From the NCBI GenBank assembly GCA_937895315.1, contig CALAWM010000073.1, positions 1 to 14,963 on the forward strand: a stretch of 14,963 nucleotides of DNA, written 5' to 3'. Source of the stretch: an uncultured Caryophanales bacterium (lineage in GTDB: Bacteria > Bacillota_I > Bacilli_A > RFN20 > CAG-826). The notes below the pieces were generated by a model, which made no database searches, had not been told where the DNA came from, and saw only the letters and a list, made by a program, of their open reading frames with translations. The position numbers were made by a program, and so were the translations under genes. Positions within the stretch are counted from its first letter, which is position 1, and the number at the start of each line of letters is the position of its first letter. This document shows positions 8,356-14,699 of this stretch, piece by piece.

Positions 8356-8386
8356 TGTTAAACAACAAAAAAATTAGTGTTTAACA
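8356..8386 (-). terminator. Probable weak terminator after the 158-residue membrane protein gene
   Basis: TGTTAAAC (8356-8363) and GTTTAACA (8379-8386) form a perfect eight-base-pair stem with a 15-base loop, followed on the minus strand by a T-rich but interrupted tail (TATTTATTATTTT). The stem is AT-rich, so termination may be partial, in which case readthrough would reach cas9. The rest of 8317-8424 is AT-rich and holds no gene that I can see. Confidence 0.45.
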
Positions 8387-8424
8387 ATTATCGTTTTTAT
8401 CATTAATTTTGATTTTTTAAAAGA

Positions 8425-8901
8425 TTATAAAGTCTTAATTTCTTCTTCGACTTTATCTTTATCTTTTTTTATCTTTTCTTTGATGGCATGAATAATAAAC
8501 ATGAAAAACTGAGTAATCATTAAGATCGATAGTATCACTGTAAGAATAGCTATAATGTTTTCTTCCCTTGTTCCATGATTAATTCTACTAACCATATTAA
8601 AAAACACGGGAAAACCTACGAAACCACCGTTAATCGAGATCGCAAGAAAATATTTGGACTTCTTCTTATAGTAACTATTAATATCATTGATGCCAATGCC
8701 TAGAATAATGATAACATAAGGAATCAAAAAGAAATTAAACATAATTAAAATTAGTGCCCCTATACTATCTGAATATCTCGTATCTAAATTAACAAAAACA
8801 ATCGTCGTAATAACTAACGCTATAAAAAGAAGCCAAACTAAAATATTAAATATCTCATAAGCAATCTTGCGTTTTGATTTCTTGGTCTTAGTGTTTTCCA
8901 T
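8425..8901 (-). CDS. Hypothetical four-helix membrane protein
   Basis: I do not recognise a family for this 158-residue protein. It has a lysine-rich N-terminus (KTKKSKRK), four hydrophobic segments at roughly residues 17-37, 47-71, 83-105 and 116-138, and a highly charged C-terminal tail (KEKIKKDKDKVEEEIK), so it should sit in the membrane with both ends probably cytoplasmic. No catalytic or binding motif is visible. There is no Shine-Dalgarno before the ATG; instead an extended -10 box lies so close that the mRNA may be leaderless. It is transcribed toward cas9, but the hairpin at 8356-8386 separates the two, so a role in CRISPR function is not implied. Confidence 0.7.
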   Translation of the reverse strand: MENTKTKKSKRKIAYEIFNILVWLLFIALVITTIVFVNLDTRYSDSIGALILIMFNFFLIPYVIIILGIGINDINSYYKKKSKYFLAISINGGFVGFPVFFNMVSRINHGTREENIIAILTVILSILMITQFFMFIIHAIKEKIKKDKDKVEEEIKTL

Positions 8902-8910
8902 GTATATCTA

Positions 8911-8919
8911 ATTATAACA
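8911..8919 (-). promoter_or_regulatory. Extended -10 promoter of the membrane protein gene, probably leaderless mRNA
   Basis: On the minus strand the sequence reads TGTTATAAT, a perfect -10 box with the TGn extension that substitutes for a -35 box; none is visible upstream. Transcription would begin about three bases before the ATG at 8901. Confidence 0.55.
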
Positions 8920-8975
8920 ATTGAAAGGAAATATTACATTACAATATTTAATTCGATATTTTATTACCGATACCC

Positions 8976-9004
8976 TTGAAGAGATTATATCCCTTTGATA
9001 AAAT
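8976..9004 (+). promoter_or_regulatory. Promoter of the DUF898-like gene
   Basis: TTGAAG (8976-8981), a 17-base gap and TAAAAT (8999-9004) give a well-spaced sigma-70 type promoter. Transcription would begin near 9011, just before the AAAGGAG ribosome binding site at 9018-9024. Confidence 0.6.
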
Positions 9005-9035
9005 TATGCTATAAATAAAAGGAGATAATAATACA

Positions 9036-9344
9036 ATGAAAGAATCAAAGTTTACAGGTGGTCTATTAGGTCTTATCGGAACTTATATCGTTAGTTTCCT
9101 TATTACAACTTTTACCTTAGGGATTGGGGCACCATGGGCTATATGCTATACAGAATCATGGCTTGCCGATCATACTTATATTGAAGGCAAAAGATTAGAA
9201 TTCCACGGCAAAGGTATCCAATTATTTGGCAAATACATTGTGTGGTTCTTACTTACCATTATTACGTTAGGTATCTATAGCTTTTGGCTTGGTATCAAAC
9301 TAAAACAATGGGTTGTCAGCAAAACAACATTTGCCGGGAACTAA
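9036..9344 (+). CDS. Small DUF898 (YjgN)-like membrane protein
   Basis: This 102-residue protein has two hydrophobic segments (about residues 10-32 and 66-88), each followed by a TLGI motif (FTLGIGAPWAICYTESWL and ITLGIYSFWLGIKLKQWV). The combination of FxGKGIQLFGKYIVWFLL with TLGIYSFWLGIKLKQW is the hallmark repeat of the DUF898/YjgN family of bacterial inner-membrane proteins, whose function is unknown. Full-length DUF898 proteins have several such units; this one has roughly two, a short form common in low-GC Gram-positives. A strong AAAGGAG site precedes the ATG and a good promoter lies just upstream, so it looks intact and independently expressed. Its stop codon overlaps the end of a broken gene on the other strand. 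Confidence 0.82.
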   Translation: MKESKFTGGLLGLIGTYIVSFLITTFTLGIGAPWAICYTESWLADHTYIEGKRLEFHGKGIQLFGKYIVWFLLTIITLGIYSFWLGIKLKQWVVSKTTFAGN

Positions 9345-9451
9345 TTTAGTTTAGTGTAGTTATTCGCTAATCTTTCTTTAAGATATTTTGCTAAGGCTTT
9401 ATCTTCACAATAAATATAGCAACCCTTTTGTCCACGGGGCAAAAGGGTTTT
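9341..9451 (-). pseudogene. C-terminal remnant of a DUF2075-type DNA/RNA helicase-domain protein
   Basis: Read on the minus strand, 36 codons ending in TAG give TLLPRGQKGCYIYCEDK followed by ALAKYLKERLANNY. This closely resembles the conserved end of DUF2075 proteins (Schlafen-type ATPase family), which typically ends with LLTRG..GCYIYC.DK, with proline here in place of threonine. An in-frame TGA lies just upstream (9452-9454) and beyond it the sequence belongs to an hsdS fragment, so all the ATPase motifs are gone. DUF2075 proteins often occur in mobile and defence regions. The assignment is from memory of the family motif and the piece is too short to be certain. Confidence 0.55.
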
Positions 9452-9452
9452 T
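9421..9452 (+). terminator. Strong rho-independent hairpin downstream of the DUF898-like gene
   Basis: AACCCTTTTG and CAAAAGGGTT form a ten-base-pair stem, extended by two G:C pairs and a G:T pair around a tight loop, then TTTTTC. It would stop plus-strand transcripts from the DUF898-like gene. It also lies within the reading frame of the DUF2075 remnant, so it may have arisen by drift of dead coding sequence. Confidence 0.7.
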
Positions 9453-9460
9453 CATTTATA

Positions 9461-10036
9461 ATGAAGATTAAAAAATCAAAATTAATAATAACTTGGGAAC
9501 AGTGTGAAGTCGGTAAAATATTTAGGGTGACTCGTGGATATGTATTACCCGTATCTGCAACAAGCCAACAAAAGACAGAAAATACACCCTATCCAGTTTA
9601 CTCATCCCAGACTCAGAATAACGGGCTTATGGGATATTATAAAGACTATCTATTTGATACAGCGATTACTTGGACAACAGATGGTGCAAATGCCGGAACA
9701 GTAAGTTTTCGAGGTGAAAAGTTCTATTCTACTAACGTAAATGGGGTTTTATTATCAGATAAAGGTTATGCAAATAAATGTGTATCTGAAGCCTTAAATC
9801 TGTTAGCTTGGAAACACGTTTCACATGTCGGGAATCCAAAGTTAATGAACAATGTGATGTCTGAGATCGAAATATTAATTCCTAAAACCATAACAGAACA
9901 GGAATCCATTTCTCAGTTATTGACTACGTTGGATACCCTTATCACCCTTCATCAGCGTAAGTGCAAATTGTTTAATTCAAGCCTGAAAGCAGCCTCATTA
10001 CTTGATCAATATCTTTATTTTCAAGTTCATGAATGA
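9461..10036 (+). pseudogene. Type I restriction specificity subunit (HsdS) fragment
   Basis: From ATG at 9461 there are 191 codons; about 170 are recognisably one HsdS target-recognition domain plus the following helix. Family signatures include WEQCEVGKIFRVTRGYVLP at the start, PYPVYSSQTQNNGLMGYY, ITWTTDGANAGTVSF, and the EQESISQLLTTLDTLITLHQRK spacer helix. HsdS normally has two such domains in about 400 residues and chooses the DNA site for the HsdM/HsdR complex; here one is missing. The frame opens directly after a terminator hairpin with no ribosome binding site, and after HQRK (near 9965) it leaves the HsdS pattern and runs into the reverse complement of a recombinase gene. It is therefore broken at both ends. 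No hsdM or hsdR is in the window. Confidence 0.82.
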
Positions 10037-10493
10037 TATGTAAATAGGTTTTTTGTGTTGTGGTCATACTAGCATGGCCTAGTCTCCTTGCTACGCTTGC
10101 AATTGAAACTCCAGAGAAAAGTAATAATGAAGCATGCGTATGTCGTAAGCCATGAATCGAAATTTGTGGAATGTTTAAACGTTTACAATGTCTGGTTAGT
10201 GTGTGATTAATTGTTGAGTTATATGTCCTATCTTCTACAAATATGGGTTTTTCTATATCCTTATCCTTCAATAGTCCAGCAAACTGGGTAACTGTTCTCC
10301 AATCAATCTGAACTTTTCTCATAGAAGACTTATTTTTTGTTTCTTGAAACCCACCTTCACCTTTGTAATCCCGTGTTTTATTGATTGCTATTGTTTGGTT
10401 GGAATAGTCAAAATCTTTCGGTGTTAGTCCTAATGCTTCAGAAAACCTAATACCAGTCTTAGCAATGATCAAAATTAACCAGTATGAAGGATA
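9972..10493 (-). pseudogene. Tyrosine recombinase/phage integrase, N-terminally truncated
   Basis: The catalytic domain of a lambda-type integrase is present. Numbered from the TTG codon at 10472, the catalytic residues are Arg9 (TGIRFSEALGL), His107 and Arg110 (HGLRHTHAS), His133 (RRLGHASM) and the nucleophile Tyr143 (KTYLHI), and the C-terminus looks natural. The frame is open a few codons further upstream (YPSYWLIL, to about 10493), also integrase-like, then meets IS3 sequence. The arm-binding and core-binding N-terminal domains (about 200 residues) are missing, so it cannot be active. It is convergent with the HsdS fragment and overlaps its artificial tail. Recombinases beside hsdS genes commonly invert specificity domains, which may have been its job; it could equally derive from an integrative element. 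Confidence 0.85.
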
Positions 10494-10512
10494 AAAGAAA
10501 AATAATCAGTTA

Positions 10513-10728
10513 TGGAGCGGAGAATTCAAATTAAAGGTTGTTTTAGACATCATTGAAAACGAACTCTCATACAGCCAAGCAGCGCGTAAATATAATATGT
10601 ATCTATCATCAGGAAGTTTAAATGATACATTACCTGAAAGATGGGTCTATCAGTATAGGCTTTATGGTAAAGAGCGCTTTTTTCAAACGCCTAAAGACTA
10701 TCGTATCTGTTATACAAGATCTTTATAA
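10513..10728 (+). pseudogene. IS3-family OrfA fragment (helix-turn-helix part)
   Basis: The frame reads WSGEFKLKVVLDIIENELSY, then QAARKYN, and later WVYQYRLYGKERFF, which is the helix-turn-helix region of IS150-type OrfA that recognises the element ends. The ATG at 10484 is in another frame, so a frameshift separates it from this part. After about 10703 the DNA switches to OrfB sequence in a different frame, and the OrfA frame ends at a chance TAA (10726-10728). Confidence 0.75.
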
Positions 10729-11122
10729 TGGTGAAGTTAAAGGGTATCAAATCTCTAGGAGTCAAAACCAGGACTTGATTCTTCGAACACTCAAAAAAGC
10801 AATCAATCCAAATGAAGATTTATCAAAACTCCTTATACATTCTGATCAAGGCATTCTATACCAATCACCTAAATATCGTAATTATCTTAAAAAGTCATCA
10901 TTTACTCAATCGATGAGTGCTAAAGGAAATGCTTATGATAATGCAGTGGTTGAAAGTTTCTTTGGAACACTTAAATGTGAAACCATCTATTTACAAAAAG
11001 TTAAATCATTATCTGACTTAATAAGAACCATAGATGAATATATCTATTGGTATAATCACGAAAGGATTAAGTTGACATTAGGAGGATATTCTCCTATACA
11101 ATATAGACTCATGAATCAATAA
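10703..11122 (+). pseudogene. IS3-family OrfB fragment (integrase core, C-terminal part)
   Basis: The rve integrase core of an IS3 transposase is recognisable from VSVIQDLYNGEVKGYQIS through HSDQGILYQSPKYRNYL (second catalytic Asp), GNAYDNAVVESFFGTLKCE (catalytic Glu) and the usual ending TIDEYIYWYNHERIKLTLGG with SPIQYR. The first catalytic Asp (the TDIT motif) and everything before it are deleted, so it is inactive. Codons upstream of 10703 in the same open frame are frame-shifted OrfA sequence, not protein of this gene. Confidence 0.88.
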
Positions 11123-11165
11123 ATGATCAATAACTACAAAGAACATAAAGTACAAGAAAATGGTA

Positions 11166-12011
11166 TCAATTCAAGGTTATTGCACCTTTAGCAATGGCTG
11201 TAACAGGGTATCCATCAACGGAAGAAGGAATAATCACGGGTGCTGATGAACTCCAATTTCCTAAATATTTAAAAATTTTTGCTTGATTTTGTGTGATCAA
11301 GTATATAAAAACTCCGTCTTCTGAAACAAGGCCATCCTCCAATTGAGAATTCCAAATGACACCTTTGACTTCGTCAAACCAGGTTGAATCCCAATTACTT
11401 GGTTTTTGGCTTGCCTTAACATGTATTTCGGCATTGCTTAATCCATAGAAGCCTAAATAATTAACTGCACTAACGGAAAGAGGAACGGTTACAACTCGAA
11501 GAACTTGAGAAGCATAAAAGGCATAAGTAGAGATGAATTCGACACCATTAGATATTTCAATAAAGTTGACTCCTCCATTATGACCAATCAACGAGAATTG
11601 ATTGATTCTAGATACGGGTTTTGATAGATACATTGATGGAATTGTCACTTTCCCTGATGTGTTCTTTATTGCAAGTATTTCCATCGTTAAAAGTTTTTCT
11701 AAATACACAAAATGATCATCTTGTAAAATTTGTGATGATGTGTATCCAAAAGCATATCTACCCCATTCGTAAACCGCTACTGAATTGTTAGCTAGTATCA
11801 TATCTTTTTGTTCGTTTTCAAACACAACGACAGCGGCAGGAAAGTATGATATTACTTCTTCATAATCATAACCAACCCAACTTGCAAAGATAGTACTACT
11901 AATATTCACGATAGGTGAGGGGATATGGAGTATATAGAGTTGCCTTGTAAACATAAATGAGTAGATTCCAATTGATGTAATTGAAGATGGAAGATTAATT
12001 CTTGAATTGTT
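11166..12011 (-). pseudogene. BspA-like leucine-rich-repeat surface protein, internal fragment
   Basis: The frame reads INLPSSITSIGIYSFMF at the upstream end, then several LRR_5 (BspA/TpLRR) type repeats such as GVEFISTYAFYASQVLRVVTVP, FYGLSNAEIHVKASQKPSNW with DSTWF, and finally VIIPSSVDGYPVTAIAKGA before breaking off. Such proteins are secreted or surface-anchored and carry dozens of repeats; this has no signal peptide, no anchor and neither natural end. At the upstream end it is joined out of frame to a metallo-beta-lactamase-fold gene at about 12000; at the downstream end it stops within 20 bases of the IS3 remnant. The annotated methionine at 11954 is internal to a repeat, not a real start. 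It is a fossil rather than a functional gene. Confidence 0.75.
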
Positions 12012-12316
12012 TTAAATGCAACCTTGACACTTTTGCGGATAAAGGAAAGGCTGGCTTCATTGACGATGAGCGTCCCTTTAAACCCTGCATTTATAATGGC
12101 GTCAAGTGAAGAAATATTTAAAAAATCATTTGATTGTAAGATAATATATTCGATTTGGTCAATGGCGATAATGGACTGTATCTGCCGCAGCAAAGCATCA
12201 CTATGATAGTGTGCGCCTGGATCCAGTAAAACATGATGAGGCCCATAACTCAAAAGATAACTATGTCGATCAATGTCTTGTTCAATTAGAATCGGCGTGA
12301 TTGTCAATTGACTCAT
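11998..12316 (-). pseudogene. Metallo-beta-lactamase-fold (ODP-type) protein, N-terminal fragment
   Basis: About 107 residues begin with a good start: GAGGAAG lies eight bases before the ATG. The sequence follows the N-terminal half of a flavodiiron/ODP-type beta-lactamase fold: SYLLSYGPHHVLLDPGA is the first beta hairpin and turn, QIEYIILQSNDFLNISSLDAI the strand and helix where the metal-binding HxExDH motif usually sits, and GTLIVNEASLSFIRK the next strand and helix. The motif here is QSNDFLN, close to the QxxD variant of sensor-type ODP domains, so metal binding may differ from the classic enzymes. After KTIQEL the frame leaves the family and runs on out of frame through the LRR fragment to 11906. 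At least half of the protein is missing. Confidence 0.6.
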
Positions 12317-12322
12317 AATAAA

Positions 12323-12375
12323 AACTTCCTCTTTTTAGTTTATCATTATCTGATTTGACTAAATATGAGGAAGTT
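12323..12375 (-). terminator. Hairpin between the helicase and the MBL gene: terminator and possible SD-masking element
   Basis: AACTTCCTC (12323-12331) pairs perfectly with GAGGAAGTT (12367-12375), and inside it TTTAGT (12334-12339) pairs with ACTAAA (12358-12363). On the minus strand it follows the helicase stop codon by about 17 bases and ends in TTTTTATT, so it can terminate the helicase mRNA. The last arm is also the Shine-Dalgarno (GAGGAAG) of the downstream MBL reading frame, so in readthrough RNA that site would be hidden. Confidence 0.65.
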
Positions 12376-12391
12376 ATTTTATGATTGTTAA

Positions 12392-14437
12392 TTAATCGGA
12401 GCGGCTGCCACTACGTGGGCGACCCATTCCGGTCCGAGGACGTGATGAGTTTGAACGGCCAAAGCCACTCTTGCTATAACTCTTCTTTTCGCCACCTTGA
12501 CTTGTCCGTGGTCGAGCATAGGAGCGCTTTTCTTCACTGCCACCTGACTTAGGGGCACCAAAGTCATTTTGCTTACCACGGTATGTTCCTGGTTTTGGTT
12601 TAGAAGAACCATCGCCAAATTCGACAAATGGGGTTTTTGTTGAGGCACTAACACTCTTGTATGTGTTAGGACGGCCAAAGCTCTTCTTGCCTTTATAGCC
12701 TTCATTGCTTCTTTCACCAGCTGGACGTGAGTATGAACGTTTTTCACCTTCACCTTCGGTTGAACGAGGACGACTGTAAGGACGTTTTTCGCCGCCTTCT
12801 CCGCCTTCACTTCTCCGACCTTGGTAACCAGTCTTGTTGTAACTACGTTTTTCACCTTCCTCAGTGGTGCGTGGACGATCATAAGAGCGTCTTTGTCCAC
12901 CTTCGGTTGAACGTGAACGACCTTCATAGCCACCCTTGTTATAAGCACGACCTTCTGTCTTTTTAGCATAACTTCTGGTTGCGCCTTCTTCAGTTGCCTT
13001 TTCTATCCGTTGACGTCTTTGCTCTTTGACTTCGGTTTTTTCTGAATCTTCAAATGCCGATTCAGAGATGTTTTGGAATACTTTTTTCTTGTTTGTTACT
13101 TCTTTTTTACGCTTGCCAAAGTTAGCGGGCGCCGTGTCCACTAATTCTCTTCTATTTCCTTTTTTCTCGACTTTTGCTTTATATTTACCAGTTTCAGGTT
13201 CACCAACATAACGACGGTTACTTGGTCTTTCTGGCCGTGAGGTTGTTTCTACTCTACTCTTTTCTTGACTTTCAGCAACGACAACACGTTTGAATTTGCT
13301 ATCTTCACTAACTGGTTTAAGATCAAGAACGGTGAGTTTGAGGCCTGTATGTTTTTCGACCGCTCTTAGAAGCGCTCTTTCCCCATTACTACAGAAGGTA
13401 AAGGCTTCACCCTTTAATCCTCTTCTCCCTGTCCGACCAATCCGGTGAACATAGGTTTCAGCGCTTTCAGGCAAATCATAGTTAATAACGTGTGAGAGAT
13501 CATCAATATCGATACCACGTGAAGCAATATCGGTTGCAATCAGCACTCTTGTCCGTTTAGCTTTAAAGTCATTTAATGCTTGTTGTCTGGCACTTTGTGA
13601 TTTGTTGCCGTGAATGGCATCAACTTTAACGCCGTATTCAATCAGGTCCTTGACGAGGTGATTAGCCCCATGCTTGGTCCGGGTGAAGACAAGGACAGAT
13701 TCTAATTTTGGATCTGTTAATAGATCAAGTAGTAATTCAAATTTTTGTTTTTTCTCAACATAAAATAAGGAGTGATTAATCTTATCAATCATCATTTCAG
13801 GTGGGGCCATAATCAGTGTTTTTGGGTTAACAAGTAATTCACCCGCGAGTTTAGCAACTTCAGGGGAAACGGTCGCAGAAAACATTAAGGTTTGTCTTTC
13901 TTTGGTAATAAAACCTTTAATGTGTTTAACGTCTTTAATAAAGCCCATATCAAGTAAGGTATCAGCTTCATCGAGGACAAAGTATTTCACGTCGCTAAGG
14001 GAGACCACTCTTTGCTTCATTAAGTCAATCAGTCTGCCTGGGGTCGCGACAAGAACATCAATCCCCTTTTTGAGCATAATTTCTTGACCACGTTGGGAAG
14101 CACCACCATAAATGGCGCCTGTTTTAATATTGAGTTTACCAGCGTAAGTTTTAAAGCTTTCTTTGATTTGCTCTGCTAATTCTCTCGTAGGAGATAAGAC
14201 GAGGGCTTTAATCTTACGGCTTTCTTCTTTTTCACTCTTGCTATTAGCCAAAAGTTGGATAATAGGAATAGCAAATGCTGCTGTCTTGCCTGTGCCTGTT
14301 TGGGCTGAGGCTAATAAGTCGTGACCTTCTAAAATAATCGGTAAGGCCTCGGTTTGAATAGGGGAAGGATTTTCGTATCCTTGTTGATCGATTGCCGCTA
14401 AAATTGGGGCAATGATGTCTAGTTGTTGAAATGTCAT
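12392..14437 (-). CDS. DEAD-box ATP-dependent RNA helicase, RhlE-like, with long basic tail
   Basis: This 681-residue protein unwinds short RNA duplexes using ATP, acting in ribosome assembly, RNA decay or cold adaptation in this family. All motifs are present: Q motif (GYENPSPIQ, residues 20-28), Walker A AQTGTGKT (45-52), PTRELAEQ (83-90), TPGR (132-135), DEAD (156-159), SAT (187-189), VFTRTKHGANHL (250-261), ATDIASRGID (301-310) and HRIGRTGRRG (331-340). IHGNKSQSARQQALNDFK and the overall pattern point to RhlE rather than CshA. The core ends near residue 375; the remaining ~300 residues are a disordered basic tail with repeated RSYxRPR, EGGEKRSY and GRRS units, probably for RNA binding. 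The ATG is preceded by a purine-rich AAGAGAAAAGAG stretch. The gene looks intact, and a structured leader lies upstream. Confidence 0.95.
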   Translation of the reverse strand: MTFQQLDIIAPILAAIDQQGYENPSPIQTEALPIILEGHDLLASAQTGTGKTAAFAIPIIQLLANSKSEKEESRKIKALVLSPTRELAEQIKESFKTYAGKLNIKTGAIYGGASQRGQEIMLKKGIDVLVATPGRLIDLMKQRVVSLSDVKYFVLDEADTLLDMGFIKDVKHIKGFITKERQTLMFSATVSPEVAKLAGELLVNPKTLIMAPPEMMIDKINHSLFYVEKKQKFELLLDLLTDPKLESVLVFTRTKHGANHLVKDLIEYGVKVDAIHGNKSQSARQQALNDFKAKRTRVLIATDIASRGIDIDDLSHVINYDLPESAETYVHRIGRTGRRGLKGEAFTFCSNGERALLRAVEKHTGLKLTVLDLKPVSEDSKFKRVVVAESQEKSRVETTSRPERPSNRRYVGEPETGKYKAKVEKKGNRRELVDTAPANFGKRKKEVTNKKKVFQNISESAFEDSEKTEVKEQRRQRIEKATEEGATRSYAKKTEGRAYNKGGYEGRSRSTEGGQRRSYDRPRTTEEGEKRSYNKTGYQGRRSEGGEGGEKRPYSRPRSTEGEGEKRSYSRPAGERSNEGYKGKKSFGRPNTYKSVSASTKTPFVEFGDGSSKPKPGTYRGKQNDFGAPKSGGSEEKRSYARPRTSQGGEKKSYSKSGFGRSNSSRPRTGMGRPRSGSRSD

Positions 14438-14481
14438 GTTTTCTCTTTTCTCTTGAATTTTATTCAGGGGATGAAACCAAC

Positions 14482-14516
14482 AAAAAAAGCGCTGGTAATT
14501 AAAGCTAGACAGCGCT
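14482..14516 (-). terminator. Intrinsic terminator upstream of the helicase gene
   Basis: On the minus strand AGCGCTG and CAGCGCT form a seven-base-pair GC-rich stem with a 15-base loop, followed by seven Ts. It sits 45 bases before the helicase start codon, in the same direction, with no gene upstream in the window for it to terminate. A weak promoter (TTGTTG, 15 bases, TAAAAT at 14457-14462) could restart transcription between it and the ATG. Confidence 0.85.
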
Positions 14517-14660
14517 ATTTTGAATTCAACTAACTAAGAGACATTAATCTATTGAGATGTCAAACTGTCGTGTGGTCGACAGGCGTTATGTAACTTTTAA
14601 GGTCTCCGTATTTAATCATCTTTTTAAGACCTAGTAGAGTGTAGCATAAATTAGAAAATA
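14482..14660 (-). ncRNA. Candidate structured leader (attenuator) or small RNA before the helicase gene
   Basis: This gene-free stretch holds a chain of stems on the minus strand: AGGTCT (14627-14632) with AGACCT (14600-14605), CTGTCG with CGACAG (14577-14582 and 14565-14570, six-base loop), GACAT with ATGTC (14557-14561 and 14540-14544), then the terminator. GAGAC (14602-14606) can instead pair with GTCTC (14538-14542), which would break the first and third stems. A -10-like TATGCT lies near 14645-14650, without a clear -35. I do not recognise a known riboswitch or Rfam-type motif. It may be a 5' attenuator of the helicase or an independent RNA of about 150 bases. Confidence 0.4.
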
Positions 14661-14699
14661 TACATATAAATATAAAAATTTGAACTGATACTAAAAACC

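Larger units (their letters stand above)
10484..11154 (+). mobile_element. IS3-family (IS150-like) remnant, copy 1, internally deleted
   Basis: The element retains the start of OrfA and the end of OrfB. The right end at 11149-11154 is AGTACA, which mirrors the TGTACT left end of the second copy at 14700, so the right terminus is intact (IS3 elements end TG..CA). The left terminus is missing: sequence similar to copy 2 begins at ATGAAGG (10484), directly against the truncated integrase. At about 670 bases it is half the usual 1.3-1.5 kb. The centre, including the OrfA/OrfB junction and the first catalytic aspartate region, has been lost. Confidence 0.85.

Noticed and set aside
9428..9460. TTG start for the HsdS fragment at 9428.
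   Set aside because: These codons lie inside a terminator hairpin and show no HsdS similarity; the pattern begins after the ATG at 9461.
10622..10702. N-terminal part (MIHYLKDGSISIGFM...) of the plus-strand OrfB frame.
   Set aside because: This stretch is OrfA sequence read in the wrong frame; genuine transposase sequence begins at VSVIQDLYNG near 10703.
12388..12969. 193-codon minus-strand frame inside the helicase tail.
   Set aside because: It is an alternate-frame shadow of the repetitive helicase tail, with no start signal and a composition explained by the overlapping codons.
14560..14610. Possible tRNA-like or T-box element in the helicase leader.
   Set aside because: No cloverleaf, CCA end, T-loop or T-box sequence is visible; only simple stems and a terminator.
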